Positions 44,479 to 53,774 are shown, counted from the first letter of the stretch. The stretch: DNA of 64,000 nucleotides from Thermodesulfovibrionia bacterium (GCA_030646035.1 JAUSMY010000019.1:1-64000); one strand, 5' to 3'. Made by a program: numbers and translations. The notes: a model not told the origin generated them from the sequence alone.

Positions 44479-45753
44479 ATGAAAAAAACAACACTGTTAA
44501 AAGCTGTATCATTATTTATGCTTGCGTTGTTGATTTTCTGTCCTGCACAGAATATCCACGCTTCAGGTTTTGCCATATATACGCAGGGAGCTGATTCTCT
44601 GGGGCAGGGCAATTCTGTTACCGCGCATCTTAAAGACCCGTCAGCCATCTTCATTAACCCCGCTCTTATTAACAAACTGGATGGCACTAAGTTAGAACTG
44701 GGAACGACTTTCATCTCGCCATCACGCGAGTTTAAGAGCGATACAGGCGCAACCTTTAAGGCTGAAAACAAGGTTTTTTTCCCAAGCACCCTCTTTGTTA
44801 CACACAAATATAATGAGAAGCTTAGCTTTGGGCTTGGAGTATTCAATCCATTCGGTCTTGGAAGTGAGTGGAATGAGTCCTGGGAAGGACGCTACATTGC
44901 TACTAAATCAGAATTAACTACTATTAATATAAATCCTGTTGTTTCATATCAGGTATTACCAAACCTCGCCATTGCAGCAGGTTTTGATTATATTACCCTC
45001 GATGCATCATTAGAGAAAAAGATGAATTTTGGTAGCACTGACGGTAATCAAAAGTTTGATGGAGACGGTAGCGGATACGGTTTCAATCTTGGTATCCTTT
45101 ACGACGTTAATAATGATATCGCTATAGGCGCATCTTACAGAAGCGAAGTTGAGATAGATGTCGATGGAGCCGCATCGTTTAGTAATATCCCAGTATCTTT
45201 GAGTGCTTACTTCCCCAATACTGACGGTAAAACCACCATTACGCTTCCTGAGCAAATTCATGCCGGAGTCGCATATAAAGGTATTGACAAGCTCACCCTG
45301 GAGGCAGGTATCAGATGGGAAGGATGGTCCTCCTACGACGAGTTAAAGTTTAATTTTGACCAGGCTGTTGGATTCCCTGTTCCCAATCAAATATCTGTTG
45401 TACCAAAAAACTGGGATGATACGATATCTGTGCTCTTTGGAGGAGAGTATCAGCTCAACGAGATGGTAGTGCTGCGGGCAGGATATCTTAGGGCTGGCAA
45501 TCCGGTACCTGATGAAACATTTGAACCTTCAATACCGGATGCAGATACAGATATATTCACAATCGGGACAGGCATTAAGTACAAACACTGCAAGTTTGAT
45601 CTTGCATACGGTTTTCAGAATATACATGACAGAAACAAAAACAATACTATAGATGATAATCCTGCTAATGCCCTAAACAGCGCCTTAAGCGCTAATGGGA
45701 GATACGAAACAAAAATTCATATGCTGGGTGCCAGCGTATCTCACACTTTCTAA
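44479..45753 (+). CDS. FadL/OmpP1/TodX-family outer-membrane transport protein
   Basis: This is a 424-aa protein. A signal peptide (ends in FCPAQNIHA) is followed by the family N-terminus SGFAIYTQGADSLGQGNSVT, which plugs the barrel. KDPSAIFINPALINKLDGT is also typical, and the chain ends in Phe (VSHTF). FadL-type channels admit hydrophobic molecules such as long-chain fatty acids or aromatic hydrocarbons. AAGGAG precedes the ATG by eight bases. It is a single-gene unit closed by a strong terminator. Confidence 0.92.
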   Translation: MKKTTLLKAVSLFMLALLIFCPAQNIHASGFAIYTQGADSLGQGNSVTAHLKDPSAIFINPALINKLDGTKLELGTTFISPSREFKSDTGATFKAENKVFFPSTLFVTHKYNEKLSFGLGVFNPFGLGSEWNESWEGRYIATKSELTTININPVVSYQVLPNLAIAAGFDYITLDASLEKKMNFGSTDGNQKFDGDGSGYGFNLGILYDVNNDIAIGASYRSEVEIDVDGAASFSNIPVSLSAYFPNTDGKTTITLPEQIHAGVAYKGIDKLTLEAGIRWEGWSSYDELKFNFDQAVGFPVPNQISVVPKNWDDTISVLFGGEYQLNEMVVLRAGYLRAGNPVPDETFEPSIPDADTDIFTIGTGIKYKHCKFDLAYGFQNIHDRNKNNTIDDNPANALNSALSANGRYETKIHMLGASVSHTF

Positions 45754-45773
45754 TCAATTATTCTGCTTGCTAC

Positions 45774-45811
45774 AAAAAAAGGCTGGGTCATAATTGGCTC
45801 AGCCTTTTTTT
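45774..45811 (+). terminator. rho-independent terminator after the FadL-family gene
   Basis: The stem GGCTGGG/CTCAGCC (one G:T pair) at 45781-45804 has TTTTTTT at 45805-45811 on the plus strand and a matching A7 run before it, so it could act in both directions. Confidence 0.88.
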
Positions 45812-45913
45812 ACTGTCTGCGTCATTATCTATTCCTCTTAGTTTCATCTTTCCCGATATCTTCATCATTTCATCAAAATACTGTAATATTAATAAATAAA
45901 GAGGCGTTTTCTC

Positions 45914-46858
45914 ATGAAGGACAAAAAAAGAAATACCAAAGAACCTGTTAAAGATCTGTTAAAGCTTCGCCGAAAGGTTGCAATGCTGGAAGCACAGATA
46001 GAAGAAAAATCTTTATCTGAGGAGCGGTACCGTTCACTGGTGGAGTCAACCGAAGACTCAATATACCTGGTTGACCGCGATTACAGATATCTCTTTGTGA
46101 ACAAAAAACACCTTTCAAGATTAGGCCTTATAAAAAACAACTTTCATGGAAGAACATTTGACGAATTTCATTCAGAAGAAGATACGAGAGATTTCACTGA
46201 AAAAGTAGACAAAGTATTTAAGACCGGCCATTCCATTCAGTATGAACATAAAAGCAGCATGGATGATAAGTATTTTTTGCTGACACTCAGTCCTGTAAGA
46301 GGAAAGAGCAAGAAAATCATATCGGTAACTGTAGTATCAAAAGATATAACCAGACTAAAAGATTTAGAGGAAAACCTCCGCATGCTCTCATTAACCGATG
46401 ACCTGACCGATCTTTACAACAGGCGCGGGTTCTTTGCCCTCGCCGAGCATCAGCTGAAAGTTGCAGACCGTCAGAAGCAAGGTCTTTTCCTGCTGTATGC
46501 CGACTTTGACAATTTAAAAAAAATAAATGATAAATTCGGTCATAATGAAGGCAGCCGGGCACTGGTTGAGACCGCAAAGATCCTCAAAAAACACTTTAGA
46601 AAATCAGATATAATGGCGCGGATGGGAGGGGATGAATTTGCAATTATCCCTGTAGTAAGCACCGGAGAGCGGCCTGACAAAATTGCTGAACGTTTAAAAA
46701 AATATCTGGAGTTATACTACTCAAAGAAAAATTTCGGCTACAAATTATCAATAAGCATCGGAATAGCCTACTATGACCCGAACAAACCCTGCTCAATTGA
46801 CGAACTTCTGTCCAGGGCGGATAAGTTAATGTATAAACAGAAAAAGCTAAAGAAATAG
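45914..46858 (+). CDS. PAS-GGDEF diguanylate cyclase
   Basis: This is a 314-aa cytoplasmic protein. An N-terminal coiled coil (about residues 10-40) leads to a PAS domain (~40-140, ERYRSLVESTEDSIYLVDRD) and a GGDEF domain (~155-310). The active-site loop reads ARMGGDEFAI and the inhibitory I-site RKSD lies five residues before GGDEF, so an active, product-inhibited cyclase making c-di-GMP is predicted. It starts ten bases upstream of the histidine-kinase gene's own start region (11-nt gap), so the three genes here form an operon. Confidence 0.92.
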   Translation: MKDKKRNTKEPVKDLLKLRRKVAMLEAQIEEKSLSEERYRSLVESTEDSIYLVDRDYRYLFVNKKHLSRLGLIKNNFHGRTFDEFHSEEDTRDFTEKVDKVFKTGHSIQYEHKSSMDDKYFLLTLSPVRGKSKKIISVTVVSKDITRLKDLEENLRMLSLTDDLTDLYNRRGFFALAEHQLKVADRQKQGLFLLYADFDNLKKINDKFGHNEGSRALVETAKILKKHFRKSDIMARMGGDEFAIIPVVSTGERPDKIAERLKKYLELYYSKKNFGYKLSISIGIAYYDPNKPCSIDELLSRADKLMYKQKKLKK

Positions 46859-46868
46859 CCTCAATAAA

Positions 46869-47951
46869 ATGAACAGACCAAAAAAAAACAATGAACCATC
46901 CCCGCTAAATAAACAAGACTGGACCGGCATTTTCAATACAATAACCGACATGATCACCATCCACGATAAAGACTTCAATATAATACATGCAAACGATGCA
47001 GCAAAGAAAAATCTGTACCTGCCGCTTTTAGGCGAAAAAGAAGCAAAATGCTTTAAATATTACCACGGAACACCCTGTCCTCCAACCGGATGCCCGAGTT
47101 GTGAATGTGTCAAAACCGGAATCCCTTCCTCTTTTGAGCTCTTTGAGCCCCATTTAAACAGGCATATTGAGATACGGGCAATCCCTCGATTTGACAATGA
47201 CAACAACCTCATAGGAGTGATACATATTGTCAGAGATATCTCAAAACGTATCCGCGACGAAGAAGAGATCAGAAAGACAAGCGAAGAACTTCGCAAGCTT
47301 ACTGCACACCTGCAGTCTGTGCGTGAAGAAGAGAGAAAGCATATTGCCCGCGAGATACATGATGAACTGGCCCAATTACTCACAGCGTTGAACATGGACA
47401 TTTTCTGGCTGCATGGGAAATTGCCGAAAGAGCAAAAACCAATTTATGAAAAGACCGCTTCAATGTTAAAACTAATCGACAGGATACTGCAAACAGTATC
47501 AAAAATATCTTCTGAGCTCAGGCCCGGGCTTCTTGACGATCTCGGACTTCAAGAAGCTATGGAATGGCAGGCAGATGAATTTCAGAAACGTACAGGCATC
47601 AAGTGTAAGATGGCCTTCGTCGCCAATAATAGCATTGATCCGGAACGCGCCACTACGGTATTCCGCATATTCCAGGAGACACTGACAAATGTTGTACGCC
47701 ATGCAAAAGCGACAAGAGTTTCAATATCTCTTGAAGAAAAAGACCATAATCTTATACTTAATGTAAAAGATAATGGAAGAGGAATAACAGAAGCTGAAAT
47801 AATAAACCCTGATGCTTTCGGACTGATAGGTATACGTGAACGTGTATATCATTGGAAAGGGAAGGCTAAAATATCAGGAAAACCTGATAAGGGCACTACC
47901 GTAACCGTCAGTATTCCCCTGAATAATGATGAAGGGGAACAAACCATATGA
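46869..47951 (+). CDS. PAS sensor histidine kinase, NarX/HisKA_3 type
   Basis: This is a 360-aa soluble kinase. The PAS domain (~20-130) contains an unusual cysteine cluster, C61, C70, C75, C78 and C80 (PCPPTGCPSCEC), which could bind a metal or iron-sulphur cluster. The HisKA_3 region has EEERKHIAREIHDELAQ with the phospho-His. HATPase_c follows with NVVRHAKAT, DNGRGI and FGLIGIRERV. There is no membrane segment, so the signal is internal. The end overlaps the response regulator start by four bases (ATGA), indicating coupled translation of a two-component pair. Confidence 0.9.
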   Translation: MNRPKKNNEPSPLNKQDWTGIFNTITDMITIHDKDFNIIHANDAAKKNLYLPLLGEKEAKCFKYYHGTPCPPTGCPSCECVKTGIPSSFELFEPHLNRHIEIRAIPRFDNDNNLIGVIHIVRDISKRIRDEEEIRKTSEELRKLTAHLQSVREEERKHIAREIHDELAQLLTALNMDIFWLHGKLPKEQKPIYEKTASMLKLIDRILQTVSKISSELRPGLLDDLGLQEAMEWQADEFQKRTGIKCKMAFVANNSIDPERATTVFRIFQETLTNVVRHAKATRVSISLEEKDHNLILNVKDNGRGITEAEIINPDAFGLIGIRERVYHWKGKAKISGKPDKGTTVTVSIPLNNDEGEQTI

Positions 47952-48583
47952 TTAAAATACTGATCGTTGATGATCACGCAATTGTCCGTGAAGGGCTGAA
48001 ACAGATACTCTCTGAGACTTCCGACATTGTTGTAACTGACGAAGCGAATAATGGACAGGAGGCCTTGGAGAAAGTCTGGCATAACAAATATGATGTTGTC
48101 CTTCTTGATATCTCCATGCCGGGCAGAAACGGGCTTGAGATACTCAAACAGATAAAGCACGATAATAAGGCGCTTCATGTCCTTATATTAAGCGTATCTC
48201 CGGAAGAACAATATGCTGTAAGAGCCTTAAAGGCAGGAGCTTCAGGTTACCTGACAAAAGAGAGCACTCCCAACGAACTGATAGAGGCTATCAGAAAAGT
48301 CTCAGCCGGCAAAAAATATGTAAGTTCTTCGCTTGCAGAAAGATTGGCCACACATCTGGAGGCTAAATCAGAGGATTCTCTCCATGACTCACTCTCAGAC
48401 CGGGAATATGAGGTAATGTGTATGATCGCATCCGGCAAGGCAGTCAAGGAGATCGCGGAGAATCTTTGTCTAAGCGCGAAAACTATCAGCACATACAGAT
48501 CACGCATCATGGAAAAGATGGAAATGAAAAACAATGCGCAGTTGACCCATTATGCAATAAGTAACCGGCTTGTAACGGACTAA
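47948..48583 (+). CDS. NarL/FixJ-family response regulator
   Basis: This is a 211-aa protein. The receiver domain has Asp54-type acceptor in DVVLLDISMPGRNGLEIL, conserved LILSVSP and the late Lys in GYLTKEST. A C-terminal LuxR-type helix-turn-helix follows (LSDREYEVMCMIASGKAVKE, LCLSAKTISTYRSRIMEKM). It is the output of the kinase just upstream and a transcription regulator by family. Targets are unknown; it might act on the PilZ genes that follow. Confidence 0.93.
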   Translation: MIKILIVDDHAIVREGLKQILSETSDIVVTDEANNGQEALEKVWHNKYDVVLLDISMPGRNGLEILKQIKHDNKALHVLILSVSPEEQYAVRALKAGASGYLTKESTPNELIEAIRKVSAGKKYVSSSLAERLATHLEAKSEDSLHDSLSDREYEVMCMIASGKAVKEIAENLCLSAKTISTYRSRIMEKMEMKNNAQLTHYAISNRLVTD

Positions 48584-48744
48584 GCCTGTGTTATAAGCAT
48601 TATCATTCCCTTCGCCAGTTTTTCCTTCATAGGACAAATACCTACAATACTTCAAGGAATATTCCTATGAAAAAATCAGGAGGAGGCTTATTCTTAATCC
48701 CATTAAAAGGTGTTAGGTTGTAATAAGGAAGAAAGGCAGCAGTC

Positions 48745-49089
48745 ATGTTACTTAAGAATCCGATAATAAAAGAAGCGGTGCCAGTTAAGAGGGCTGTCAA
48801 TTACAAAGCTGAATTTGCTCATGATAATACGCGTTATCCCGGAGTCATAGTGAATCTGTCCGAAAACAGCCTTTATATGATCGCCTTTCCTACAAACAGT
48901 CCCATAAAATTAGTTCCCGGAACAACGTTGCAGGTAAAACTGGATCCGCCCTCTCAAGAACCAATTTGCCTGCAATGTCAGGTAACGTGGTCATATAAAA
49001 CCCCGCCTCACGGACTGACACAGAGCATTGGCATGGAGATCATCGATTCATTCCCTGGCTATCAGCATCTCCTGAACGATTTTTCCTGA
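48745..49089 (+). CDS. small PilZ-domain protein
   Basis: This is a 114-aa stand-alone PilZ-type beta-barrel: basic N-terminus (VPVKRAVNYKAEF), then PGVIVNLSENSLYMIAF with an NxSxxS box in place of the usual NxSxxG, and a late GMEIIDSFPGYQ. It is likely a c-di-GMP receptor or a degenerate relative. The gap before it contains the palindrome AGGAATATTCCT and AAGGAAGAAAGG as ribosome site. It lies downstream of the diguanylate cyclase-kinase-regulator operon. Confidence 0.75.
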   Translation: MLLKNPIIKEAVPVKRAVNYKAEFAHDNTRYPGVIVNLSENSLYMIAFPTNSPIKLVPGTTLQVKLDPPSQEPICLQCQVTWSYKTPPHGLTQSIGMEIIDSFPGYQHLLNDFS

Positions 49090-49155
49090 AACATCTTTCA
49101 GTTATTGCTAAACCAGTTTTTTAAAACTCCTTATAATCTCTCCTTCCCGCTAATT

Positions 49156-49183
49156 TTGACTTTTTACTTTATTTTGTTATACT
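49156..49183 (+). promoter_or_regulatory. sigma-70-type promoter of the second small PilZ gene
   Basis: TTGACT (49156-49161) and TATACT (49178-49183) have a 16-bp spacing. The predicted start near 49190 is about 12 bases before the ATG at 49202, giving a very short leader. Confidence 0.65.
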
Positions 49184-49201
49184 TAGCTATAAATAACTCC
49201 T

Positions 49202-49537
49202 ATGGAAGACAATTCTAAAAGACGTTCTAAAAGAAAGACCTTCAGGCTAAAGGCTGAGATCACACTGGGCAGTAAAAGTTACAGAGGGTTTATAGAGAAC
49301 CTCTCCGGTGAGGGGCTTTTCGGTGTCATCATACGCGATGAAGCGTTAGAGGATCTTAAAACCAATATGCTTGTGAATGTAAAATTCGAGTTTCCCACTG
49401 GAGAAACATTTAATTTATTCTGTGAGATTAAGAGACTGCAGGAAGATATGGACGCCCTGGTAGGACGTGTCTATAACTTCGGCATGGAGATAATTGATCA
49501 GTCTCCGCAGTATAAAAAATTTATCTCAACGCTTTAA
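49202..49537 (+). CDS. small PilZ-domain protein
   Basis: This is a 111-aa stand-alone PilZ protein with both c-di-GMP-binding boxes: RRSKRKTFR at the N-terminus and IENLSGEGLFGV (NxSxxG). The C-terminus GMEIIDQSPQYKKF matches that of the PilZ protein upstream, so the two are distant paralogues. It has its own promoter. Probable target-binding adaptor for c-di-GMP; the partner is unknown. Confidence 0.82.
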   Translation: MEDNSKRRSKRKTFRLKAEITLGSKSYRGFIENLSGEGLFGVIIRDEALEDLKTNMLVNVKFEFPTGETFNLFCEIKRLQEDMDALVGRVYNFGMEIIDQSPQYKKFISTL

Positions 49538-49571
49538 CAAGGTCAAGCTGCTTATGCTGCAGAAAAAAACT

Positions 49572-50681
49572 TTACCTACTTCTCTTCCTCTTTAACTCTC
49601 CATTTTTCAGAAGGACATCTCTTATCCCGTCTTTATGTATCAAGGTCACAGTAGGTTTAAAGAATATAAAATCCTGATGAAAAGGTGTTGAGACTCTGCC
49701 GCCGAATGAACTATTATCACCTAACGCCATATGAATAGTGCCGAAGATCTTCTCTGATTCCAAGATGTTATTGAGACTTACAGCCTTGTCATTTGTGCCG
49801 ATTCCAAGTTCTGCCAAATTTCTATTTTCTTTTCTTTCAGACATCTTTTTCTTCAAATCGTTAATATAATTTTCTTTCCCCTCTATTTTTTCTACATTTC
49901 CCTTTTTAATATATAGTGTTACAGGGCTCTTTAATTTGCGCGTAGGCGCCCATTCAAGCACAAGCCTCCCATTTGCCGTACCCTCAAGCGGTGCCAGAAA
50001 TACTTCTCCTGCAGGCAAGTTGCTGAATTTCCCCGGTGTTGTAATTATTCCTGTGTCTGCCTTTGCTATTCTGCCTTTTTTAGAAAAGGCTATAGATGTG
50101 CCGTTTGGCGTACATACTTCTATTATTTCTGCCATTTGAACTCTTTGTGCCATGCGATTTGTCCTTATCTCCATCTTTTTCCAATCAACACTCATCGCTG
50201 TCTTGAACATGGATCCCTCAAAAGTCGGCATACTTGCATAACGGGTTTCGCATATTCTTGTAAGAAGATCCCGAAACCTGGTGTGACTTGTGGAATGATA
50301 TGAAAGCGCAACAACAGCGTTAACAGCATCTTCTTTATATTTTTTTACTATCCTCTCTGCTTCTTTTAGTTTTACTGGTAATATCCTCTTGTTAATAAGA
50401 GATATCAGTATTTTTTTATTAATGAGCTCATTGACTATGTTGTTGCCAAAAGCCTCTCTCCAGAGTTCTTCAGGCGGTTCTGCTCCATGACTTTCTGTGC
50501 TTTTAAATTGTAAGTAACTCATTTTATTGCAGAATGTATTACTTATATATGAAACTTTTCTTGCGATACTTATCAGTTTCTTACTTTTATTGTCAGTAAA
50601 GACAAGTAATTTTTCTTTTTTTTGTATCCTGAGATTTATTTTAAATATGTTTTCTATTATTTTATCTTCTTCTGTTTTCAT
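49572..50681 (-). CDS. M29-like aminopeptidase
   Basis: This is a 369-aa protein. The C-terminal half has the aminopeptidase T/M29 pattern: NLAELGIGTND, then EKIFGTIHMALGDNSSFGG, then FHQDFIFFKP, which supplies the metal-binding Glu, His and Asp residues. PAGEVFLAPLEGTANG is also typical. The N-terminal half is basic and less conserved. M29 enzymes release N-terminal residues from peptides with two metal ions. It lies alone on the minus strand, divergent from serC. Confidence 0.82.
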   Translation of the reverse strand: MKTEEDKIIENIFKINLRIQKKEKLLVFTDNKSKKLISIARKVSYISNTFCNKMSYLQFKSTESHGAEPPEELWREAFGNNIVNELINKKILISLINKRILPVKLKEAERIVKKYKEDAVNAVVALSYHSTSHTRFRDLLTRICETRYASMPTFEGSMFKTAMSVDWKKMEIRTNRMAQRVQMAEIIEVCTPNGTSIAFSKKGRIAKADTGIITTPGKFSNLPAGEVFLAPLEGTANGRLVLEWAPTRKLKSPVTLYIKKGNVEKIEGKENYINDLKKKMSERKENRNLAELGIGTNDKAVSLNNILESEKIFGTIHMALGDNSSFGGRVSTPFHQDFIFFKPTVTLIHKDGIRDVLLKNGELKRKRSR

Positions 50682-50833
50682 ATCAGCAGGATATTAAGGT
50701 GCTTATTATTATTATCTTTATATATTTAATAACAATAGTAATAACATTGTTTAAAGTGTTGATAATATTTAAACGCATTGAATTTAAAAACAAATAAGAC
50801 GTTCATTAACAGGTATAAAAGCAGTCTCTTTTC

Positions 50834-50863
50834 TTGACATCTTGGTATATAAGATGATACGAT
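50834..50863 (+). promoter_or_regulatory. candidate promoter of serC-serA
   Basis: TTGACA (50834-50839) and TACGAT (50858-50863) lie 18 bp apart. The predicted start is near 50870, which gives a long leader of about 225 nt. Confidence 0.5.
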
Positions 50864-50864
50864 T

Positions 50865-50881
50865 TGAAGCTGGCAGCTTCA
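50865..50881. promoter_or_regulatory. operator-like palindrome at the serC transcription start
   Basis: TGAAGCT-GGC-AGCTTCA is a perfect 7-bp-arm inverted repeat that overlaps the expected transcription start of the promoter just upstream, a position suited to repression. It could instead be a 5' stabilising hairpin. Confidence 0.4.
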
Positions 50882-51095
50882 TTATAACACTTCACTATAT
50901 TGATAGTATTACTTGTCTGGCTGAAATAGAAAGGACTAAGAGCTTAAATTCCTTTGGTAATCTTTTTGTCTAAGGAGATATATGTTCAAAGAAAACTGAC
51001 ATTAAATAAAATAATGCAGTTTATTTAATTAATAAGTTAATAACATATAGAAAATTATTACACACCATTACTCCACAGTTAATAAGAGGGATATT

Positions 51096-52178
51096 ATGCC
51101 ACGTATATATAATTTTAGTGCAGGGCCGGCGATACTGCCGGCTGAGGTTATCAAGCGCGCAGCCTCTGAAATGTCAGACTGGCATGGAAGCGGGATGTCA
51201 GTAATGGAGATGAGCCACAGGGGTAAGGATTTTATGTCGATTGCTGCAAAGGCGGAGACAGATCTTAGGGAATTAATGGCTATTCCAGAGAACTATAAGG
51301 TCTTATTTCTTCAGGGCGGCGCCTCAAGCCAGTTTGCCATGATACCTATGAACCTTTTAAAAGGGAAGCAGTCAGCAGATTATATCAATACAGGCGCCTG
51401 GTCAAAAAAGGCGATATCCGAGGCAAAGATTTACGGTAAAGTGAATGTAGCCGCAACGAGCGAGGCGAGTAATTTTTCAACCATACCTTCATATAATGAA
51501 TGGAAACTTGATCCGGACGCAGCGTACCTGCATTATACGCCTAATGAAACGATTGGCGGAGTTGAATTTCATTCAATACCTGATGCCGGCAATGTCCCGC
51601 TTGTTGCTGATATGTCATCAACGATCATTTCAAGGCCGATAGATGTTTCAAAATACGGGGTTATCTATGCGGGCGCCCAGAAGAACATAGGGCCGGCCGG
51701 CCTTACAATTGTAATAATAAGAGATGACCTTATAGGCAATGTCTTGCCGGGAACACCTACGATGTTCAATTATGAAACACACTCCAAGGCAGACTCAATG
51801 TACAATACACCGCCGACATACAGCTGGTATATCGCAGGCCTTGTCTTTGAATGGATACAGGGGAAAGGCGGGCTTGAGGCTATGGCAAAGATAAATAAAC
51901 GCAAGGCTGATAAACTTTATGCCGCGATAGACAACTCGTCTTTTTATAGTAATCCGGTAGATAAAAACTACAGGTCATGGATGAATATACCCTTCATACT
52001 TGGAAAACCGGATCTGGATAAAAAGTTTATTCAGGAGGCCGGAGAGGCTGGACTGGTAGCGCTCAAAGGACACCGCTCAGTAGGCGGAATGAGAGCGAGC
52101 ATATATAACGCCATGCCTGAAGAAGGTGTTGACGCGCTGACAACCTTCATGGCGGAATTTGAGAAGAAAAACAGTTAG
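51096..52178 (+). CDS. serC: phosphoserine aminotransferase
   Basis: This is a 360-aa PLP enzyme making 3-phosphoserine in serine biosynthesis (and acting in pyridoxal synthesis in some bacteria). It has YNFSAGPAILP, LFLQGGASSQFAM, the PLP-lysine region YAGAQKNIGPAGLT and GHRSVGGMRASIYNAMP. GAGGG precedes the ATG by seven bases. It is followed by serA after 12 nt, so both enzymes of the phosphorylated serine pathway are co-expressed. Confidence 0.96.
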   Translation: MPRIYNFSAGPAILPAEVIKRAASEMSDWHGSGMSVMEMSHRGKDFMSIAAKAETDLRELMAIPENYKVLFLQGGASSQFAMIPMNLLKGKQSADYINTGAWSKKAISEAKIYGKVNVAATSEASNFSTIPSYNEWKLDPDAAYLHYTPNETIGGVEFHSIPDAGNVPLVADMSSTIISRPIDVSKYGVIYAGAQKNIGPAGLTIVIIRDDLIGNVLPGTPTMFNYETHSKADSMYNTPPTYSWYIAGLVFEWIQGKGGLEAMAKINKRKADKLYAAIDNSSFYSNPVDKNYRSWMNIPFILGKPDLDKKFIQEAGEAGLVALKGHRSVGGMRASIYNAMPEEGVDALTTFMAEFEKKNS

Positions 52179-52190
52179 AGGAAATAAATA

Positions 52191-53774
52191 ATGAAAGTTC
52201 TTGTAAGCGACAACATATCAGCAAAAGGTGTAGATATTCTAAAGAAAGCAGGCCTTGAGGTAGATGTTAAGACCGGCCTGAAACCGGAGGAGCTGAAGGA
52301 GATCATAGGAGAGTATGATGCCCTTGTGATACGCAGCGCCACAAAGGTAACAGCCGAGATCATTGCGGCGGCGGAAAAGCTCAAGGTAATAGGAAGGGCC
52401 GGATCAGGGCTGGATAATGTTGACAGGAACGCGGCGACCATGCGGGGCATAGTTGTCATGAACACCCCGGGCGGCAATACCATAACAACAGCCGAGCACA
52501 CGGTCGCGCTCATGTTCTCCATGGCGAGGCAGATCCCTCAGGCAACAGCCTCAATAAAGGCAGGAAAGTGGGAAAAGAAGAAGTTCAACGGTGTTGAGCT
52601 GTACAACAAGACGCTCGGCGTCATGGGGCTTGGAAATATCGGCGCTCATGTTTCCAAGATCGCAAATGGCATCGGTATGAATGTTATCGCCTATGACCCG
52701 TTCCTCAGCGAAGAGAAGGCGAAGACGCTCGGCATAACCGGGGTCACATTTGATGAACTGATCGAAAGGTCGGATTTTATCACAGTACATACTCCGTTGA
52801 CCAAAGAGACAAAGGGCTGCATCAATGCAAAGACCATCTCCAGAATGAAGGACGGAGTAAGGATAATCAATGCAGCAAGAGGTGGCATTATAAATGAGAA
52901 AGACCTTTATGACGCGCTCAAGTCCGGCAAGGTGGCAGCTGCGGCATGTGACGTCTTTGAGGTCGAACCGCCTGCAGGCAATCCGCTGCTTGAGCTGGAT
53001 AATCTGATAGCGACCCCGCATCTGGGCGCATCAACGGATGAGGCGCAGGACAATGTCGCAGTGGCTGTTTCCGAACAGATAGCTGACTATCTTGTGCACG
53101 GGACGATAAGGAACGCGGTTAACATCCCTTCAGTACCGGCAGATGTTCTGCCTAAGCTTCAGCCGTATCTCGGCCTTGCTGAAAAGCTCGGCAGCTTTCT
53201 CTCCCAGACCATTGAAGGCGGCATCAATGAAGTTACAGTTGAATACAGAGGTGAGGTAGCCGGGCTTGTGCTTGAGCCTATAAAGATCGCTGTGCTCAAG
53301 GGGCTGCTTGAGCCGGTGCTTGAGGAGACTGTGAATTACGTAAACGCTCCTTTCATAGCCAAGCAGAGATGTATCGAGGTCAAGGAGATAACCACGGATG
53401 ATGCCGGAGACTATCACAGCATGCTGGTCATCAGGGTAAAGGCAGGCGCAAAAGAGAGCGTCATATCCGGAGTGCTTCACGGCAAGAAAGACCCGAGAAT
53501 AATCACAATAGACGGCCATGTCATCGAGGTCAGGCCGATGGGGCATATGCTCTTCCTTACAAACAATGACAAGCCCGGTGTGATCGGAGATGTCGGAACC
53601 ATGCTCGGCAAGAACAAGATAAATATCGCAAGGATGCAGTTCGGCCGCGAAGGCGAAGGCGGCATAGCCATTTCAGTTGTGAGCATAGACTCTCCGGTTT
53701 CACAGGAGATACTTTCAGAGATAAAGAAGCTTCCAAACGTCCTTTCAGTAAAACAGATCTACATACCGAAATAA
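52191..53774 (+). CDS. serA: D-3-phosphoglycerate dehydrogenase
   Basis: This is a 527-aa NAD-dependent enzyme for the first step of serine synthesis. It has the substrate domain (LVIRSATKVTAEIIAA), the nucleotide-binding GVMGLGNIGAHVSKIA, the catalytic Arg, Glu and His region (INAARGGIINEKD, TPHLGASTDEAQDN), an intervening ASB domain and a C-terminal ACT domain (MLFLTNNDKPGVIGDVGTML), the long form in which serine can regulate activity. It is in an operon with serC. Confidence 0.97.
   Translation: MKVLVSDNISAKGVDILKKAGLEVDVKTGLKPEELKEIIGEYDALVIRSATKVTAEIIAAAEKLKVIGRAGSGLDNVDRNAATMRGIVVMNTPGGNTITTAEHTVALMFSMARQIPQATASIKAGKWEKKKFNGVELYNKTLGVMGLGNIGAHVSKIANGIGMNVIAYDPFLSEEKAKTLGITGVTFDELIERSDFITVHTPLTKETKGCINAKTISRMKDGVRIINAARGGIINEKDLYDALKSGKVAAAACDVFEVEPPAGNPLLELDNLIATPHLGASTDEAQDNVAVAVSEQIADYLVHGTIRNAVNIPSVPADVLPKLQPYLGLAEKLGSFLSQTIEGGINEVTVEYRGEVAGLVLEPIKIAVLKGLLEPVLEETVNYVNAPFIAKQRCIEVKEITTDDAGDYHSMLVIRVKAGAKESVISGVLHGKKDPRIITIDGHVIEVRPMGHMLFLTNNDKPGVIGDVGTMLGKNKINIARMQFGREGEGGIAISVVSIDSPVSQEILSEIKKLPNVLSVKQIYIPK

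Larger units (their letters stand above)
50682..51095. other. AT-rich intergenic region upstream of serC
   Basis: This 414-nt gap has no substantial gene. It contains a promoter and operator-like palindrome (listed separately). A perfect ribosome site AAGGAG before a five-codon ORF at 50982-50999 (MFKEN, stop TGA) could be a minimal leader peptide. The remaining ~95 nt to serC are T/A-rich. No known riboswitch was recognised. Confidence 0.45.

Noticed and set aside
48670-48723. 18-codon frame (MKKSGGGLF...) before the first small PilZ gene
   Set aside because: Only a weak ribosome site, no conserved features, and too short to support without comparison.
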